DNA of 64,000 bases, taken from Hydractinia symbiolongicarpus (Eukaryota; Cnidaria; Hydrozoa; Anthoathecata; Hydractiniidae). The notes under the pieces are model-generated. The model worked only from the letters and a program-made list of their open reading frames with translations, had not been told where the DNA came from and did no database searches. The DNA lies in NCBI RefSeq assembly GCF_029227915.1, contig NC_079877.1:17902851-17966850 (forward strand). The letters run 5' to 3'. Below, one piece after another: positions 13,084 through 24,773 of the stretch. Each line of letters begins with the position of its first letter. The first letter of the stretch is position 1. The translations under genes and the position numbers were made by a program.

Positions 13084-15754
13084 TGCTTAGAACCTGCTAT
13101 CTTAATCGAAATGATTTGCGCCAACATGTGAACAGTATATGAAGAAGAAGACGGTATTTTTTAAGTGAATTTGCTTCTCAAGATTCGTAGATTTGAGATT
13201 TAAATGGTTTTAGTGTATTTCTGCGGAAAAGTAGGGATAAAAAACTGCTAATTTTATTTTTGTTTGATCATCCTAGATTTCAATCCTGTCTGTATTATTG
13301 AGATTTATTTTTATTTAAAAACTATCTGTCACACGGTTACTTAATTTGGTTTTTATAGAAGGCAAGATATAATTATTTTTGTCTTTTAGATTCGAAAATA
13401 CTTTAAGTTGTATATACCGGGATTTAAATCTAATATATATACATATATATGTATATATATATATTGTGAAATATTTTATAGCTCATTTTAATTATAATAT
13501 ACACAATATGCAAGGTATTCGCAGTTACTTTTCTGCAATAATCTGTTATGTTTGTTTAGCTCCAGCATTTAGTGTTATTCGAAAGTGTAAAAGACCGTTT
13601 ATATCAGAAAGCGAAAAATTATTGCTCAGAAAGATACTGGGCAGAATATTCGCATTTGTTGTCTTGCATATCTTCATTTTTGTATTTGTTATATTTTATA
13701 TTTGATTTCTGCCGCGTAAGGCGGAATCTTTAAAATCGCCTTGGTGTCCAGGATAAATTATTTACCATGGGCTTGGAAATTGTTCAATTTCTTAAAAGCC
13801 AATAGAAATGCGTTATTTGATTTTTTAGCCAATAAGATCTTAGATTGTCAGAATCTGATATTCATGGTTTCCTCCTGCGAGGTATTTTCTCGAAGTTCTT
13901 AGAGTTCCAAGTCCCACAGGCAAAGGTTTCTTGCCCAAAACAGGATGTTTGGTCGCTGAGACTTCCCAGGTAAAAATTGCTGTATCTTTTAAGCTAGCTA
14001 GTTTGTTTATTACCTAGCTATGATAAAGTGATTGACATTTACGATTCTTCAGAGTGTTTAAAGCTGTTATTTAAGCTACGCGATTCCATTTCTGCCCAAC
14101 TATAAAATGGCCTTCCTTATATATAGTTAGGGACCAAACCTATGCCCTTTTTTAAAATATCAGGTGAGCAAGCAAATGACTTATAGTTTGGGAACCAAAA
14201 ATGATGATTATTAGCCTAAAAGGTGCAGTAGTTTTCATGAAAGTTTGACCGGTTTAAGCTACATTTTCATGTACGGACTATTGCATGTAAAGTTTAACAT
14301 AAAGAAGGTAAAATAAGTGTCGTGTTATAATTTTATCATCGTTAAAATGTAGCCTGAAACAAATTTAAGGTAAACCTGTGTGTATTTACACTTTTTATGC
14401 TTCGTATTTGCAAACTTTGTTAAAAAACTGCCGAGTCTTACTAAAAACAATACTCCACTGCGGTTTTTCACCCATAAATTATCCCACATATCCAACCTAT
14501 ATCCTGCAATATTTGATTCCTGCTAAACCCACCTTATTACTTCTACCACCGCATTAGTGATCCGGTGGTAAAAGTAATAATAGAGTAAATATGGTACTCT
14601 TGGTCACTGTTGAATATAACATTTTAGGGATGCTTTTAGGCAGGTTTAGGAACTATATAGGAATATATATACATATAGTGCATGCAGGTATTTTTCTGGG
14701 AAAGACAGACATCACAAATATTTGGCGTTTCAGTGTCACCTGATTTTTTTTATCAAAACTTCATGAAATGGTGAAGAATGTTATTTTACCTTACATTTAT
14801 ACCTGTCATCTTTGAATATATAGGGCACAGAACAATATCATATTAATGATTATTTTGAGTTCTTCATATATGTTTTTTATAGTATTTTTCTTTCTTTTTT
14901 AGGTCAACAATAATCTAACACAGCCATCATCAGCATTTCCAAAAAATGTTGACAGAGTAAACTGCAAACATTAAATTGTGAAAAATGAACCATCAATAAA
15001 ACTAATGTATATTTATATAATTTATTCTCGTCTTATTTTGGTTATTTAATAGTATTTACTTCACATAATTTTTCTGGGAAACTCGACTTCTATGGTTTTC
15101 TTTGTCAATTTTACAGAATTTGTATCATGAAATTTTTAGAACTTTCCCCAGTTTTTACTTTTTAGAATTATGCGTGAATCTGTAAATTTTTGTTATTTAT
15201 TCAGATATAATTAAAATTAATGTATATATAATTATAAAGTGCGTTATTTTTCGCCCATATTTCATACTTTTCAGGCCTTTAACCCCTGTTTTTTTATATA
15301 TAAGAACAATGTTATAAGAACATGAACCTCAGATAAAAAATAAGAATATCCCCAGACTCAAATCATTGTTTTTACAACTAAGAACGACCCCAGTTTTTTA
15401 ATTATTTCTTTTCTCGCATACAACAAGTGGGAAATAACATTCGCACCGGATCGATCGCGCTGCTGTTCACAATTATTGGAAGTTCCATGAAGAACAAAAT
15501 TAAAGCATAATCAATTTCTAGTGCCGATACCATTATACCATTGAACTCACAGTGTGGCAAAAACTTAGACTCCTTTACTTTCATTGCAAACAACGATGCA
15601 GATTGATTTTCCAGTCTTTTAGTTGGACATAAACAAACAGTAGAGTTGTTTAATATTGTAAAAATTCCCGGTGCAATATTTTTTAAGCTGTTTAAGAGGA
15701 TGGTTCATGAAAGTCCTGTCAGTTTTTTACTTCTGTATCGTAAGAATTCTCTTA
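13084..15754. other. Spacer after Rab6 with no confident gene
   Basis: The start is the Rab6 3' untranslated region. An AT microsatellite (ATATATACATATAT type) lies at about 13430-13465. A near-perfect inverted repeat with 18-bp arms and a loop of about 11 bp lies at 14534-14580. A splice-like pattern (GT donor near 13971, acceptor TTTTTTAG near 14902) could belong to an untranslated RNA but encodes nothing recognisable. Confidence 0.4.
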
Positions 15755-16030
15755 CTCGAAACGGTTGATGTTATTCTCAGAGATTTCAATGTTAATGTAT
15801 TGAGTGACGGAAATTACTTTTTTCCAACCGCGTTTCCAGGCCAATTCCTGGGAACGCGGTTGATTTTTTTCATCTCTGAATATATACCTCTCCAACACAT
15901 ATCTCAGGCTCACACTTATTGATCGAATTTATATCCATGACAATTTGTTTTCCACGTTCAATGTCGAGGCCCTTGTTAAAAATGTATATTTTAGTGATCA
16001 CGATGCAATCAAACTAAAACTACTCAAGAA
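15755..16030 (+). pseudogene. LINE endonuclease fragment
   Basis: Broken frames give the end of an apurinic-type endonuclease domain of a LINE: VDVILRDFNVNVL (the GDFN-like motif) near 15755-15800, then LIDRIYIHDNLFSTF and VKNVYFSDHDAIKLKL at about 15915-16025 with the conserved SDHD motif. Between them is a 40-bp hairpin, 15829-15867, with arms like ACCGCGTTnCCAGG, which looks like a small insertion. No reverse transcriptase follows. The fragment could come from the same LINE family as the RT piece at 57.8 kb, but that is inference. Confidence 0.65.
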
Positions 16031-16603
16031 ATGGAATAGTCAAAAAGCCTCAAAAAGTCACATTTTTTTGCGCAATCATTCAATCATTTATCCTGTTTTT
16101 AAATTGGAGTTCTCAGCCTTGGGTCGATTATTAACCGTTTTGCTCTGAGGAAAGTTTCTCTTGACAAGGCTTCTTGTTCATTTTTATCTTACCTGTAACG
16201 TTTTTTGATATGAGGTTGAAACGCGTTCTAGACCCTGTTACAACAGACTTGAAATTAGCCCAAAATTAAACATGCAGAGAAAGGTAGTGTAGACGTGACG
16301 TTTTCGATGAAAGATGTTGTTTTAGTGGCGAGAGTTTGTTAGAGCGTTTTTTACTGCATTTTTGTAGCTTGATCTACCTATAGACACACTGAAAAATTCC
16401 AGAATAAATACAACCCTTAATAGCTTTCTAGTCATTTTGTGATGTATCGTACATTATAGTAAGAACTACAGCACTCTAAACCACTGGCAATGTATGAGAA
16501 AATTGGGAGATGTTTAGAGCGCCGAAATTTCTATGACCTTAACAAGTCAAATGCTTAGAGTCAATAGTACGAGGACAGGACGTCAAAAAACGCTACAGGC
16601 ACT
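16031..16603. other. Spacer without a recognised gene
   Basis: No domain-bearing frame, RNA gene or transposon end was recognised before the tandem duplication. Confidence 0.4.
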
Positions 16604-18318
16604 GGGATCGAGGTTGCCACAAAATTTCCAGAGTGGGAGTTTCCAGAGTTTTGGGTTCGAAACTTTTTCACTCTACCCTCCAAATATTTTTGCCCTTTTT
16701 TTGAATATGTTTTGCGAAATGCTTGAAGGTAATCCTGCGGAAAGTACTTATTTAGATTCTTAAGTCTGCGAAAAACGACAATAAGCAACCATCTGCAAAA
16801 AGAAATCTCCGCAAAATTTTTACAAGGAATTTCGATATTACCGAAGTTCGTGCAAATAAGCTCTATATTCTACCATTGTAAGATATCTTTTTGACATATT
16901 TTCTCACATTTTCTAGACGTTTTCTGACTTTTTTTTCTTCCCTTTAAAGCTACTATTTGTGAAAAAAACTACGTCCTTTAAGGTGGTTCACCACCAAATA
17001 ATGTCTAAATTTCAAGAATTGTCTTTTACCTGTTTTCTGACAGCCAATTCACCTTAGAATACCGTGGAAAGTAGTTCTTGTGGCAAATTTCGGTTTTTAT
17101 TGCGCGATCTAGCACTTTCTCCAACCAACCGCAAAAATAAGTGCACAGCAACGCCCATAGCAACCATTTTCGCATTTTTAGACAGCTTTCTTGCCCCTTC
17201 GTTAATGTTTAATGCTTTGCAAAAGCTGGATGATACTTTAAAGCCTCCTAAGAGATTATATGACAGTTATGAATATTAAATGTGCTGTTCCACACGCAGT
17301 CAGAAAGTTGTCTTATCCACCCTCCGAAGTGAACTCGTCAGAGTTTACTCGTCCTTAGGTATTTGATGCTTTTCAGGTCGAAATAGTGCTGCCGTACACC
17401 TTTTGTCGATCCAAGTCTAGAATGTCCATAAAATAATCTTTAAACACGTTTTTTGGATCGAGGATCGGGATCGAGGTTGCCACAAAATTTCCAGAGTGGG
17501 AGTTTCCAGAGTTTTGGGTTCGAAACTTTTTCACTCTACCCTCCAAATATTTTTGCCCTTTTTTTGAATATGTTTTGCGAAATGCTTGAAGGTAATCCTG
17601 CGGAAAGTACTTATTTAGATTCTTAAGTCTGCGAAAAACGACAATAAGCAACCATCTGCAAAAAGAAATCTCCGCAAAATTTTTACAAGGAATTTCGATA
17701 TTACCGAAGTTCGTGCAAATAAGCTCTATATTCTACCATTGTAAGATATCTTTTTGACATATTTTCTCACATTTTCTAGACGTTTTCTGACTTTTTTTTC
17801 TTCCCTTTAAAGCTACTATTTGTGAAAAAAACTACGTCCTTTAAGGTGGTTCACCACCAAATAATGTCTAAATTTCAAGAATTGTCTTTTACCTGTTTTC
17901 TGACAGCCAATTCACCTTAGAATACCGTGGAAAGTAGTTCTTGTGGCAAATTTCGGTTTTTATTGCGCGATCTAGCACTTTCTCCAACCAACCGCAAAAA
18001 TAAGTGCACAGCAACGCCCATAGCAACCATTTTCGCATTTTTAGACAGCTTTCTTGCCCCTTCGTTAATGTTTAATGCTTTGCAAAAGCTGGATGATACT
18101 TTAAAGCCTCCTAAGAGATTATATGACAGTTATGAATATTAAATGTGCTGTTCCACACGCAGTCAGAAAGCTGTCTTATCCACCCTCCGAAGTGAACTCG
18201 TCAGAGTTTACTCGTCCTTAGGTATTTGATGCTTTTCAGGTCGAAATAGTGCTGCCGTACACCTTTTGTCGATCCAAGTCTAGAATGTCCATAAAATAAT
18301 CTTTAAACACGTTTTTTG
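16604..18318. repeat. Almost identical 852-bp tandem duplication
   Basis: Unit 1 is 16604-17455 and unit 2 is 17467-18318, offset by exactly 863 bp and joined by an 11-bp linker, GATCGAGGATC. Reading the copies side by side, one difference was noticed (AAGTTGTC near 17309 against AAGCTGTC near 18172). The same short frames appear in both units (for example one starting MESSSCGKF), but none resembles a known protein. Each unit holds the palindrome GGTGGTTCACCACC. The similarity means a recent duplication or an assembly duplicate. Confidence 0.93.
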
Positions 18319-18400
18319 CACTTTAAGTTCGGAATCCACGCGAAACAAGAATTCTCAAGATCGAAGCACACATGCTTTACAATTTCTTCTGTGGATGCAG

Positions 18401-18552
18401 AGTAGTAGTAAGGAGTGATTATAGGTACTTTTCTTTCCTTCCACACCTTCACCCCTAAAAAAACCCGCTTCCACCATTTTCACTATCACCTCCATCCCAA
18501 AACAAGTAAAAACTAAATCATATGCTGATACTAACACATAATAATATATAAA
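18401..18552 (+). repeat. Polinton left terminal inverted repeat
   Basis: About 152 bp match the reverse complement of 32905-33057 with a few substitutions and short indels. The outer end reads AGTAGTAGTAAGGAGTGATT. The match fades after ATAATATATAAA. Confidence 0.95.
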
Positions 18553-18694
18553 GGCCAATAACTAACACATATTCATATTAATACAAATAATAATATATAT
18601 ATGACATCATCTAGTATACAGAATATGAGTAAAAATTATCATGAGCAAATCAAAAATTTTTCTGGTTGGAATAAAATGTACCTATAATAAAGGG

Positions 18695-21600
18695 ATGAAT
18701 TTTTTCAAAAATGCAATCAGCAAAATATATAATACCGTGTCGGCACCAGTAGCGGCAACTCGCGAAGCTCTCACTTAACAACTAAGGAGCGTGCGGGATA
18801 CCGTTAGTTACTATTATAACAAAGCCAGGGATCAATTTTCAGGAACACCAACTCTCCACGATGAGGTTCAACGGGTCACCATCGAAGATGAATACCAAGG
18901 AATTAAGTACCTCAAACACATGTTCGGGAAAGAATCTAAGCATGCCACCAATACTGATGTAATTGAGGATATCCATAATATTTTTAACGATGACGCGGAA
19001 ATGATAGAAGACGGAAACCGCATCAAAACATGGAGGTTCAACAAAAACCTTAACCAGCCATTGACAGATACCATTATGCGAAAAATCACACCACACGTAG
19101 ACATGCGTGTGAAGGCGATATACTCATTTGGCTGCGATATTTACCGAGGCGGTGGAGATGTTGCGAATTATCACAAAACCAAGAGCTCCAGGTCACTCTC
19201 AAGCATGGCTGAAATCGAGGCTTTCATCGATAAATGTGAGATGAAGCGTCTCGATCTGGAAGATGCCGAATTTTGGACGAAAGCCTACTTACCTTAGGAC
19301 TATCGAGACCCTGGGGGCATATGAAGGTAAAATAATGTTCAAGCACGTACAAGTCAAGATAATCTCTACTAGAGAGCCCCTACTTGGATGTGGACCCTTG
19401 CCAGGCTGGTTGCGCATCAAGAAGTGCATTTATAGTTTTGACAAGACAGACGAAAGAACGGACAGCCTATGCTTTTGGAGATGCTTGGCCGTTCATTACC
19501 GCGAGAATCGAAAGCAACGCGAAAAACATATTACGCAAGAGGCCCTTAAATTAGCCCGCGAGTACTACGAGGACCATAATCTAAGAGAGAGAATGTACGT
19601 GCCACGAGAATCGTGGACTTAGAGGGCATTGCTAAAAAATTCGAGATTAATATCAGAGTCTTCGAACCAAAAACAAACTCCGGCAAGGCCCCATGGCGTC
19701 TCGTATATGGACAAGGCCAATACAAAAAAGACTTAGACACGATCAACATTGGTATGTTGGGAGGTCATTGTTTCTATATCAAGAAAATGAATGTATTGAT
19801 TCAGCATTGGGAATGCGAGGTTTGTACACAAAGATTTACCAGATCGGAGAACCTAACACGACACAAGAATAACGAATGCGAAGGTATCAAGACAAAGATC
19901 ATTTGCAGAGGTGATAGGGTTGAGCGGATGCAGAGTTGCTCTGAAAAGGTATTCTATCCCGATAAAGGTTTTAGTTACGCAGCATGCCAATGGATTGAAT
20001 CCATATCAAAGCAAACAGGCCGACATATACATCATGCTCTTTGTGGGCATGGGGGAGAACGTGTGATACGCGACGGTAGTAAGGCTGTATACAAGATTGA
20101 TGGGTATGATCCTTGTACAAAGACAGTTTACGAATACCACGGTTGAAAATGGCACGGATGTCCATGTCAACCGCAGCGAATCAACGTAGATAAAAATAAT
20201 TTCAATCATACCAAATTTAAAGAAGACCACATACAAAAACTAGGGTACAATCTTGTCACTGCATGATAGTGTGAAAACCCTACAAAGGGTATAATATTAT
20301 TGAAGAAAAAATTTCGACCCTATCCTCATTTCATCGTTTTTGATTTCGAGGCTCTCCTGGCACCATTGAACCAGCAGCAAACGTCTGATTTAACATATAT
20401 CTCCGAGCATATCCACGATAGTCTGCAGGAACATCCAACATTCATCATTAATGAAGACACAAAGGTGCTTGTGCAAAAATTCGTCGAACAATTGCAGCAG
20501 AGACAAATGAGGATTGTGGAAGAAGTCAAAAAGATGTACCCCCAGCCGGATGATTTTGATATGCTCCCGGAACAAACCCAAAATGCTTGGCATGAATGGA
20601 TAAACCAGGTTACAGTGATAGGGTTTAATAGTGGCAAGTACGATATCAACCTGATCAAGCGGTATTTTGTCAAACGAATTACGGATGATGATAATATCAA
20701 AGTGGCGAAAAAAAGACAACGACTACATGTTTCTAACCACCTCGAGGTTCAAATTCATCGATATAAAAAATTTTCTGGCGCCAGGCTTGAGTTATGAAAA
20801 ATGGTGCAAATCATTGGATGGTGATCTCGAGAAGCTCGTGTTTCCATATGAATGGCTAACATGCTACGAAATGTTGAATCATGTGGGTCCAGTAGATCAT
20901 GAGGCATTTTATAGCACTCTCAGTGGTAAAAACACCCTATCACTCGAAGATTACCAGGCTTCTCGGGATGAGTTTTTTAAAAGAGAATGCGTGACGATGC
21001 TGGATTGGTTAGCCGAATACAATATGGCCGATGTAATACCATTTATCGAAGCCGTGGACAAAAACCCGCAATACGTACTACGAGGATGAGATTGACATTT
21101 TGAAGGATGCCGTGAGCATTCCGGGTGTGTCGATGCGGTATGTACTGAACAAATCATTGCGCTTGAACTCGGATATAAAGCTTTACGCACCAGGTGATCC
21201 CTTTAAGCATAAATGTCAAGATCATTGTACCAAAGCCCGATGCGAGGATAGTAAACAAGTTCAAAAATCTTGCACATCTTGTACCAAGAACGAGGCGTAT
21301 GAGCTCCTGCAAACTGGCATGGTAGGTGGTCCCGCAATAGTATTTTGTAGGTACTACGAGAGGGATGTAACAGGTATCAGATCGCATATATATACCGAGC
21401 CAAACAAGTGCAAGGCAATACTCGGGTATGATGCCAATATGCTCTACCCTAGCACACTACTCCAAGATTTCCCTTGTGGTAAGGAGAAGCTGGTAAAAAT
21501 GGCAGACCCTGCTGAAAAAATAGATGATCTGGGGCGAGACATTCTTGATGGATCGCTATTCGGTTTTGCTCAAGTTGATATTGAAGTGCCTACTGAGCTG

Positions 21601-22910
21601 TACGACAAATTTAGCGAAATGTCCCCGTTATTTGTAGTCAGAGAGATCCCTGACAATCAAATTCCGCAGCATATGCACGAGTATTTAAACAAGACAGAGC
21701 GAAAACGTATCCCAGGCACTAAAAAGGTGTTGGGAGTGATGAAAGCTGAGAAGATCCTGCTTTGTACTGACCTAATCAAGTGGTATCTTAACCATGGGTT
21801 GAAGATTACGGCTTTCTATCAAATACTCAAGTACAAACGCGGTAAACCATTCGCTTGGTTCCCGGAAGAAATAGCGGATGCGCGGCGCCAAGCTGATAAG
21901 AACCCTGATAAACGTATTGCGGGCGATACAGCCAAGCTGAAGGGCAACAGTTTTTACAGCAAAATGATAGAAGACCTTGCGAGACATAACAATACCACAT
22001 TTACAAAGGATGAAAAGGTAGTAGATGCAGCAATGAAAGCCCAATATTTGGAGGATTTAGAAGAAATTGGAGACGCATACGAAGTAAGACGGAGTAAACA
22101 AGGCGTTTTCATTAATAGGGCGTACCAATGCGGGATATATGTGTATCAATTAGCTAAATTGCGGATGCTCGAATCTTACTATGACTTCCTGGATAAGTAC
22201 GTAGATCGACGAGATTTTGAGTACATTTATATGGATACGGACTCCGCGTATTTTGCAAGCTCTGGCGATAATCTACGTGATGTTACTCGTACTGAACTAC
22301 TCGAGCAGTATGATGAGGATGTTAAAAACTGGCTCGTTACCGATAAATATTCAAGTAGAACAGGAGGTTTGTTCAAAGAAGAATTCATCGGATCCAGAAT
22401 TATCGCCCTCACAGCAAAATGTTAGATAGATAGATAGATAGATAGATGTGCATATTTTACATGGCTAGCCTCACAAATATCGAGGGATATACCCTGTCTA
22501 TTATTTCCAGGAGGGGCCATGGCTTAGATGGAGAGTCCTAGAGTATTTAATGCTCATTTTGAGCTACGCAGACCCAATTAGTAGGGCCCACGCTCTACTA
22601 GACAACTCCCGGCAACATCCAACGGCCCACACAGTGTGCCATCTCCCCAATTTCCCTCACATGGCTTGGGTTAACCCGGGGCTATGGTAACATTCACTCG
22701 CCCATGTTGAATCGCCGTCAAGAGGAATCGAACCCCGGTCTCCCGCACAGAGTACGAAAGCTATAACCACTAATCTACGGCGCCATGTTATTTCGTCGAA
22801 GGTAAAGATGGCACGGAATTCTCGTGCAAAGGCATGTCGAAAAAGCAGAATGAAGTGACATGGTTGAGATATATGGGAGCACTGAAGGGAGAGCTGGATA
22901 CTGGACTCTT
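18695..22910 (+). pseudogene. Polinton DNA polymerase B, frameshifted and SINE-interrupted
   Basis: The family is protein-primed DNA polymerase, which copies the element. In order: an N-terminal segment starting at ATG 18695 with a TAA at 18776-18778; DSLCFWRCLAVHYR (19263-19622); a C2H2-like finger CEVCTQRF...H (19613-20146) and a nuclease-like YHG...HGCPC stretch; the 3'-5' exonuclease with IVFDFEAL and GFNSGKYDINLI (20300-20797); a further exonuclease segment (20667-21089); and the polymerase domain (21100-22425) with motif A GYDANMLYPS, motif B KLKGNSFYS and motif C YMDTDSAYF. At least five frame changes separate these pieces. A SINE then interrupts the gene at 22425. The frame resumes after it at 22792 and fades near 22910, so the C-terminus is probably lost. 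Confidence 0.92.
22425..22784 (-). mobile_element. tRNA-headed SINE inside the polymerase gene
   Basis: On the minus strand the element starts GGCGCCGTAGATTAGTGG (A-box-like) and has GGGTTCGATTCC (B box) about 40 bp on, the internal RNA polymerase III promoter of a tRNA-derived SINE. Its 3' end is a GATA tetranucleotide tail, seen on the plus strand as TAGATAGATAGATA. ATGTTA flanks both sides (22419-22424 and 22785-22790), a 6-bp target duplication. Its body shares a GAGTCCT...TTGAGCTACG block with the sequence at 34.08-34.32 kb. Confidence 0.9.
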
Positions 22911-23435
22911 GTCCCAAAGTTTGTATATACTGATAGTATATACAACAAAAAATGCTGTACAAGCTGTAAAAAACCTTTATCTTTTGATAATTTTAAGATC
23001 CAACGGAATGGCAAATGGACAAAATGGTGCATCAAATGCCTCGACGGCATGAAGGCGACAAGGAAACGCAATAAATGCCACCATGGGAAACAGCATGGCC
23101 ATTGTAAGGAATGCGATTTCCCTGGATATATGCATCACCTCATTCTAAATAGGATTCGCGATGCTCTAAACAGAGACACTGAGATAGCCTCCACCGAATA
23201 CATAGGGTGCGGTATCTGCACATTCATTGGTCATATCCAAGATCAATTCAGAGACAGGATGTGCTGGGGAAACCGAGGGCAGTGGGAGTTCGATCACAAA
23301 ATCCCTATTAAATATCAAGAAAATGGTGCCCCACCCAGTAGGGAGATACAGCTCGCGCGGTTACATTATACCAACACGCAGCCATTGTGGAAAAATGAAA
23401 ACCAATCTAAAGGCTATCGATTCATATCAGAGTAA
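22860..23435 (+). CDS. HNH endonuclease-like protein in the Polinton
   Basis: Frame of 191 codons. Near residue 30 a zinc-binding pair begins (CCTSCKK then WCIKC), with further cysteines (CHHGKQHGHCKEC). The C-terminal half reads MCWGNRGQWEFDHKIPI and ends HYTNTQPLWKNENQSKG, the order found in HNH nucleases: DH of the catalytic motif, then N with following QPLW...N. Such proteins cut DNA with one metal ion. The first 20 or so residues overlap the end of the polymerase frame in another phase, so the start at 22860 is uncertain. It may be a separate gene or a fragment fused to the truncated polymerase. The frame is otherwise uninterrupted, unlike most of the element. Confidence 0.7.
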   Translation: MVEIYGSTEGRAGYWTLVPKFVYTDSIYNKKCCTSCKKPLSFDNFKIQRNGKWTKWCIKCLDGMKATRKRNKCHHGKQHGHCKECDFPGYMHHLILNRIRDALNRDTEIASTEYIGCGICTFIGHIQDQFRDRMCWGNRGQWEFDHKIPIKYQENGAPPSREIQLARLHYTNTQPLWKNENQSKGYRFISE

Positions 23436-23490
23436 TTTATTTGCAGCTTTATCCGAAGGTGGTGTTTCACATACACAAAGCTGCAAAAAA

Positions 23491-24081
23491 ATGGAGTTAT
23501 TGTTACTGATATCGATACTCCACCTATACGTAGTAATCATTGCTTATTTCTATCGGTACAGACATCTAATAAACATGGCTCACCATTTATCGGAGATATT
23601 TGATGTTGTAGATACACCAGCAGAGGCTGTTGATCAAAAACCTATAGACAAACGCCAGGCTTTGAAGGATATCCGCAAAAACAAGCCACACCTCTTAGGA
23701 AAAAAATGTGCCGAGACATTTTTGGACAAAGCATCACCCGAGGTTATTGAGAAAATACATGCTAAATTTGTTGAACGCGACCTCCATGAGAAAGGGGAGA
23801 AGACTGCAAGGGCATTGTCAACTCACGCCCTTGGGCTATATAGCAAAGCTATCGGTAACCTTATACCGCTCGATAGTCCCGAGGCTCTCCGTAATGATCT
23901 GGAAAATGATCCTATTATCAGGGAGAGCATGACCGAGCTAGGAATTCTCGTCTATACAGCATTCAGGAAATTTTTAGCGCTTCTGTTGGTAGCTGCCCAT
24001 ACCATCAACCATGCAAAATTGTCCAAACATAGTTCCACCAATGCGGAGGAACTGGTGAATGATACAAGCTCTTCATCATAA
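23491..24081 (+). CDS. Polinton protein of unknown function
   Basis: Intact frame of 196 codons from ATG 23491, or 168 from ATG 23575 (MAHHLSEIF). The longer form would begin with a hydrophobic membrane-spanning stretch (ELLLLISILHLYVVIIAYFY) that looks genuine by composition. The rest is largely helical and charged, with a second hydrophobic segment near the end (ILVYTAFRKFLALLLVAAHT). No known family was recognised. It lies between the HNH frame and a small membrane protein, on the same strand as the polymerase and ATPase, so a structural or membrane role is possible but unproven. Confidence 0.65.
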   Translation: MELLLLISILHLYVVIIAYFYRYRHLINMAHHLSEIFDVVDTPAEAVDQKPIDKRQALKDIRKNKPHLLGKKCAETFLDKASPEVIEKIHAKFVERDLHEKGEKTARALSTHALGLYSKAIGNLIPLDSPEALRNDLENDPIIRESMTELGILVYTAFRKFLALLLVAAHTINHAKLSKHSSTNAEELVNDTSSSS

Positions 24082-24119
24082 AATGGAAGTGATTTTGTAA
24101 CTCCAAAGATTTATAAGAA

Positions 24120-24464
24120 ATGAACACTGAACAACCGCAAGAAGAGAGGGTCATTACTAAATCAGTGAAGCGCCCAGGGAGAGTAGCCCAAGGGCACAAG
24201 TTAGCCGCACTGATGAAGAAGAGGAAAGAAGATCTTAAACAACAACAGAGTGCTGTACAACCTCCAGTCAAAACCTATTCTGGGGACTCTTCTATACAGT
24301 CAAGAAGTGGAATATACATTGGTGGAGGCCTTATTATCCTCGCATGTATCGGAGGTGCCTACTATTTGTTCCGTAAGAGACCCGCGAGTACCCAGCAGCC
24401 TGCACCAGCGGTTCAACAAAAATCTTTAATCAACAACGAAATTGACATTTTCAGAATGCAATAA
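24120..24464 (+). CDS. Small single-pass membrane protein of the Polinton
   Basis: Intact frame of 114 codons. The N-terminal 45 residues are basic and polar, with GRVAQGHKLAALMKKRKED, and are followed by one clear transmembrane helix (GIYIGGGLIILACIGGAYYLF) and a short polar tail. The basic segment before a membrane helix suggests an N-terminus facing nucleic acid or cytoplasm. Comparable small membrane proteins are common in Polintons, where a virion role is suspected. Function here is inferred only from this layout. Confidence 0.75.
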   Translation: MNTEQPQEERVITKSVKRPGRVAQGHKLAALMKKRKEDLKQQQSAVQPPVKTYSGDSSIQSRSGIYIGGGLIILACIGGAYYLFRKRPASTQQPAPAVQQKSLINNEIDIFRMQ

Positions 24465-24479
24465 ATCATATAATAAAGC

Positions 24480-24731
24480 ATGTCTACAAACGTAAGCCCA
24501 CAGCAAAAAGAGATTATTGATATGATATACGAGACAATCGTGGACCTCGGGTTCACATTTGGATATTCCATGGTTGGTAAGAGATTTCTTGGGATTTCAA
24601 GTCCTAGCACAAAGTTGGACACGAATGATGTTATGAAGATGATAGCATATTTCACAGCAGGACGCGGGAGTCGTGAAATGGCAGTGAGTAAGGGCTGGTT
24701 GCCTGCGAGTATAGTCCTAAAACCCAAGTAA
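24480..24731 (+). CDS. Small conserved-looking Polinton protein
   Basis: Intact frame of 83 codons beginning MSTNVSPQQKEIIDMIY only 15 bp after the previous stop, which suggests these small genes were transcribed together. There is no signal peptide, membrane helix or known motif. A glycine-rich patch GRGSREMAVSKGW stands near the end. Function unknown. Confidence 0.6.
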   Translation: MSTNVSPQQKEIIDMIYETIVDLGFTFGYSMVGKRFLGISSPSTKLDTNDVMKMIAYFTAGRGSREMAVSKGWLPASIVLKPK

Positions 24732-24773
24732 GCATCTTCAAGGTTTTGTTGTATGCCATGGCATACAACAAAC

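Noticed and set aside
13920-14972. Two-exon gene with donor near 13971 and acceptor near 14902.
   Set aside because: Joining gives only short frames with early stops and no known domain; could be an untranslated RNA but there is no support.
15402-15593. 63-codon minus-strand frame before the LINE endonuclease remnant.
   Set aside because: No recognisable domain and no splice context.
16561-18142. Repeated short frames in the tandem duplication (MESSSCGKF... and MLIVVFRRL...).
   Set aside because: They appear twice only because the DNA is duplicated. No domain or splice pattern supports coding.
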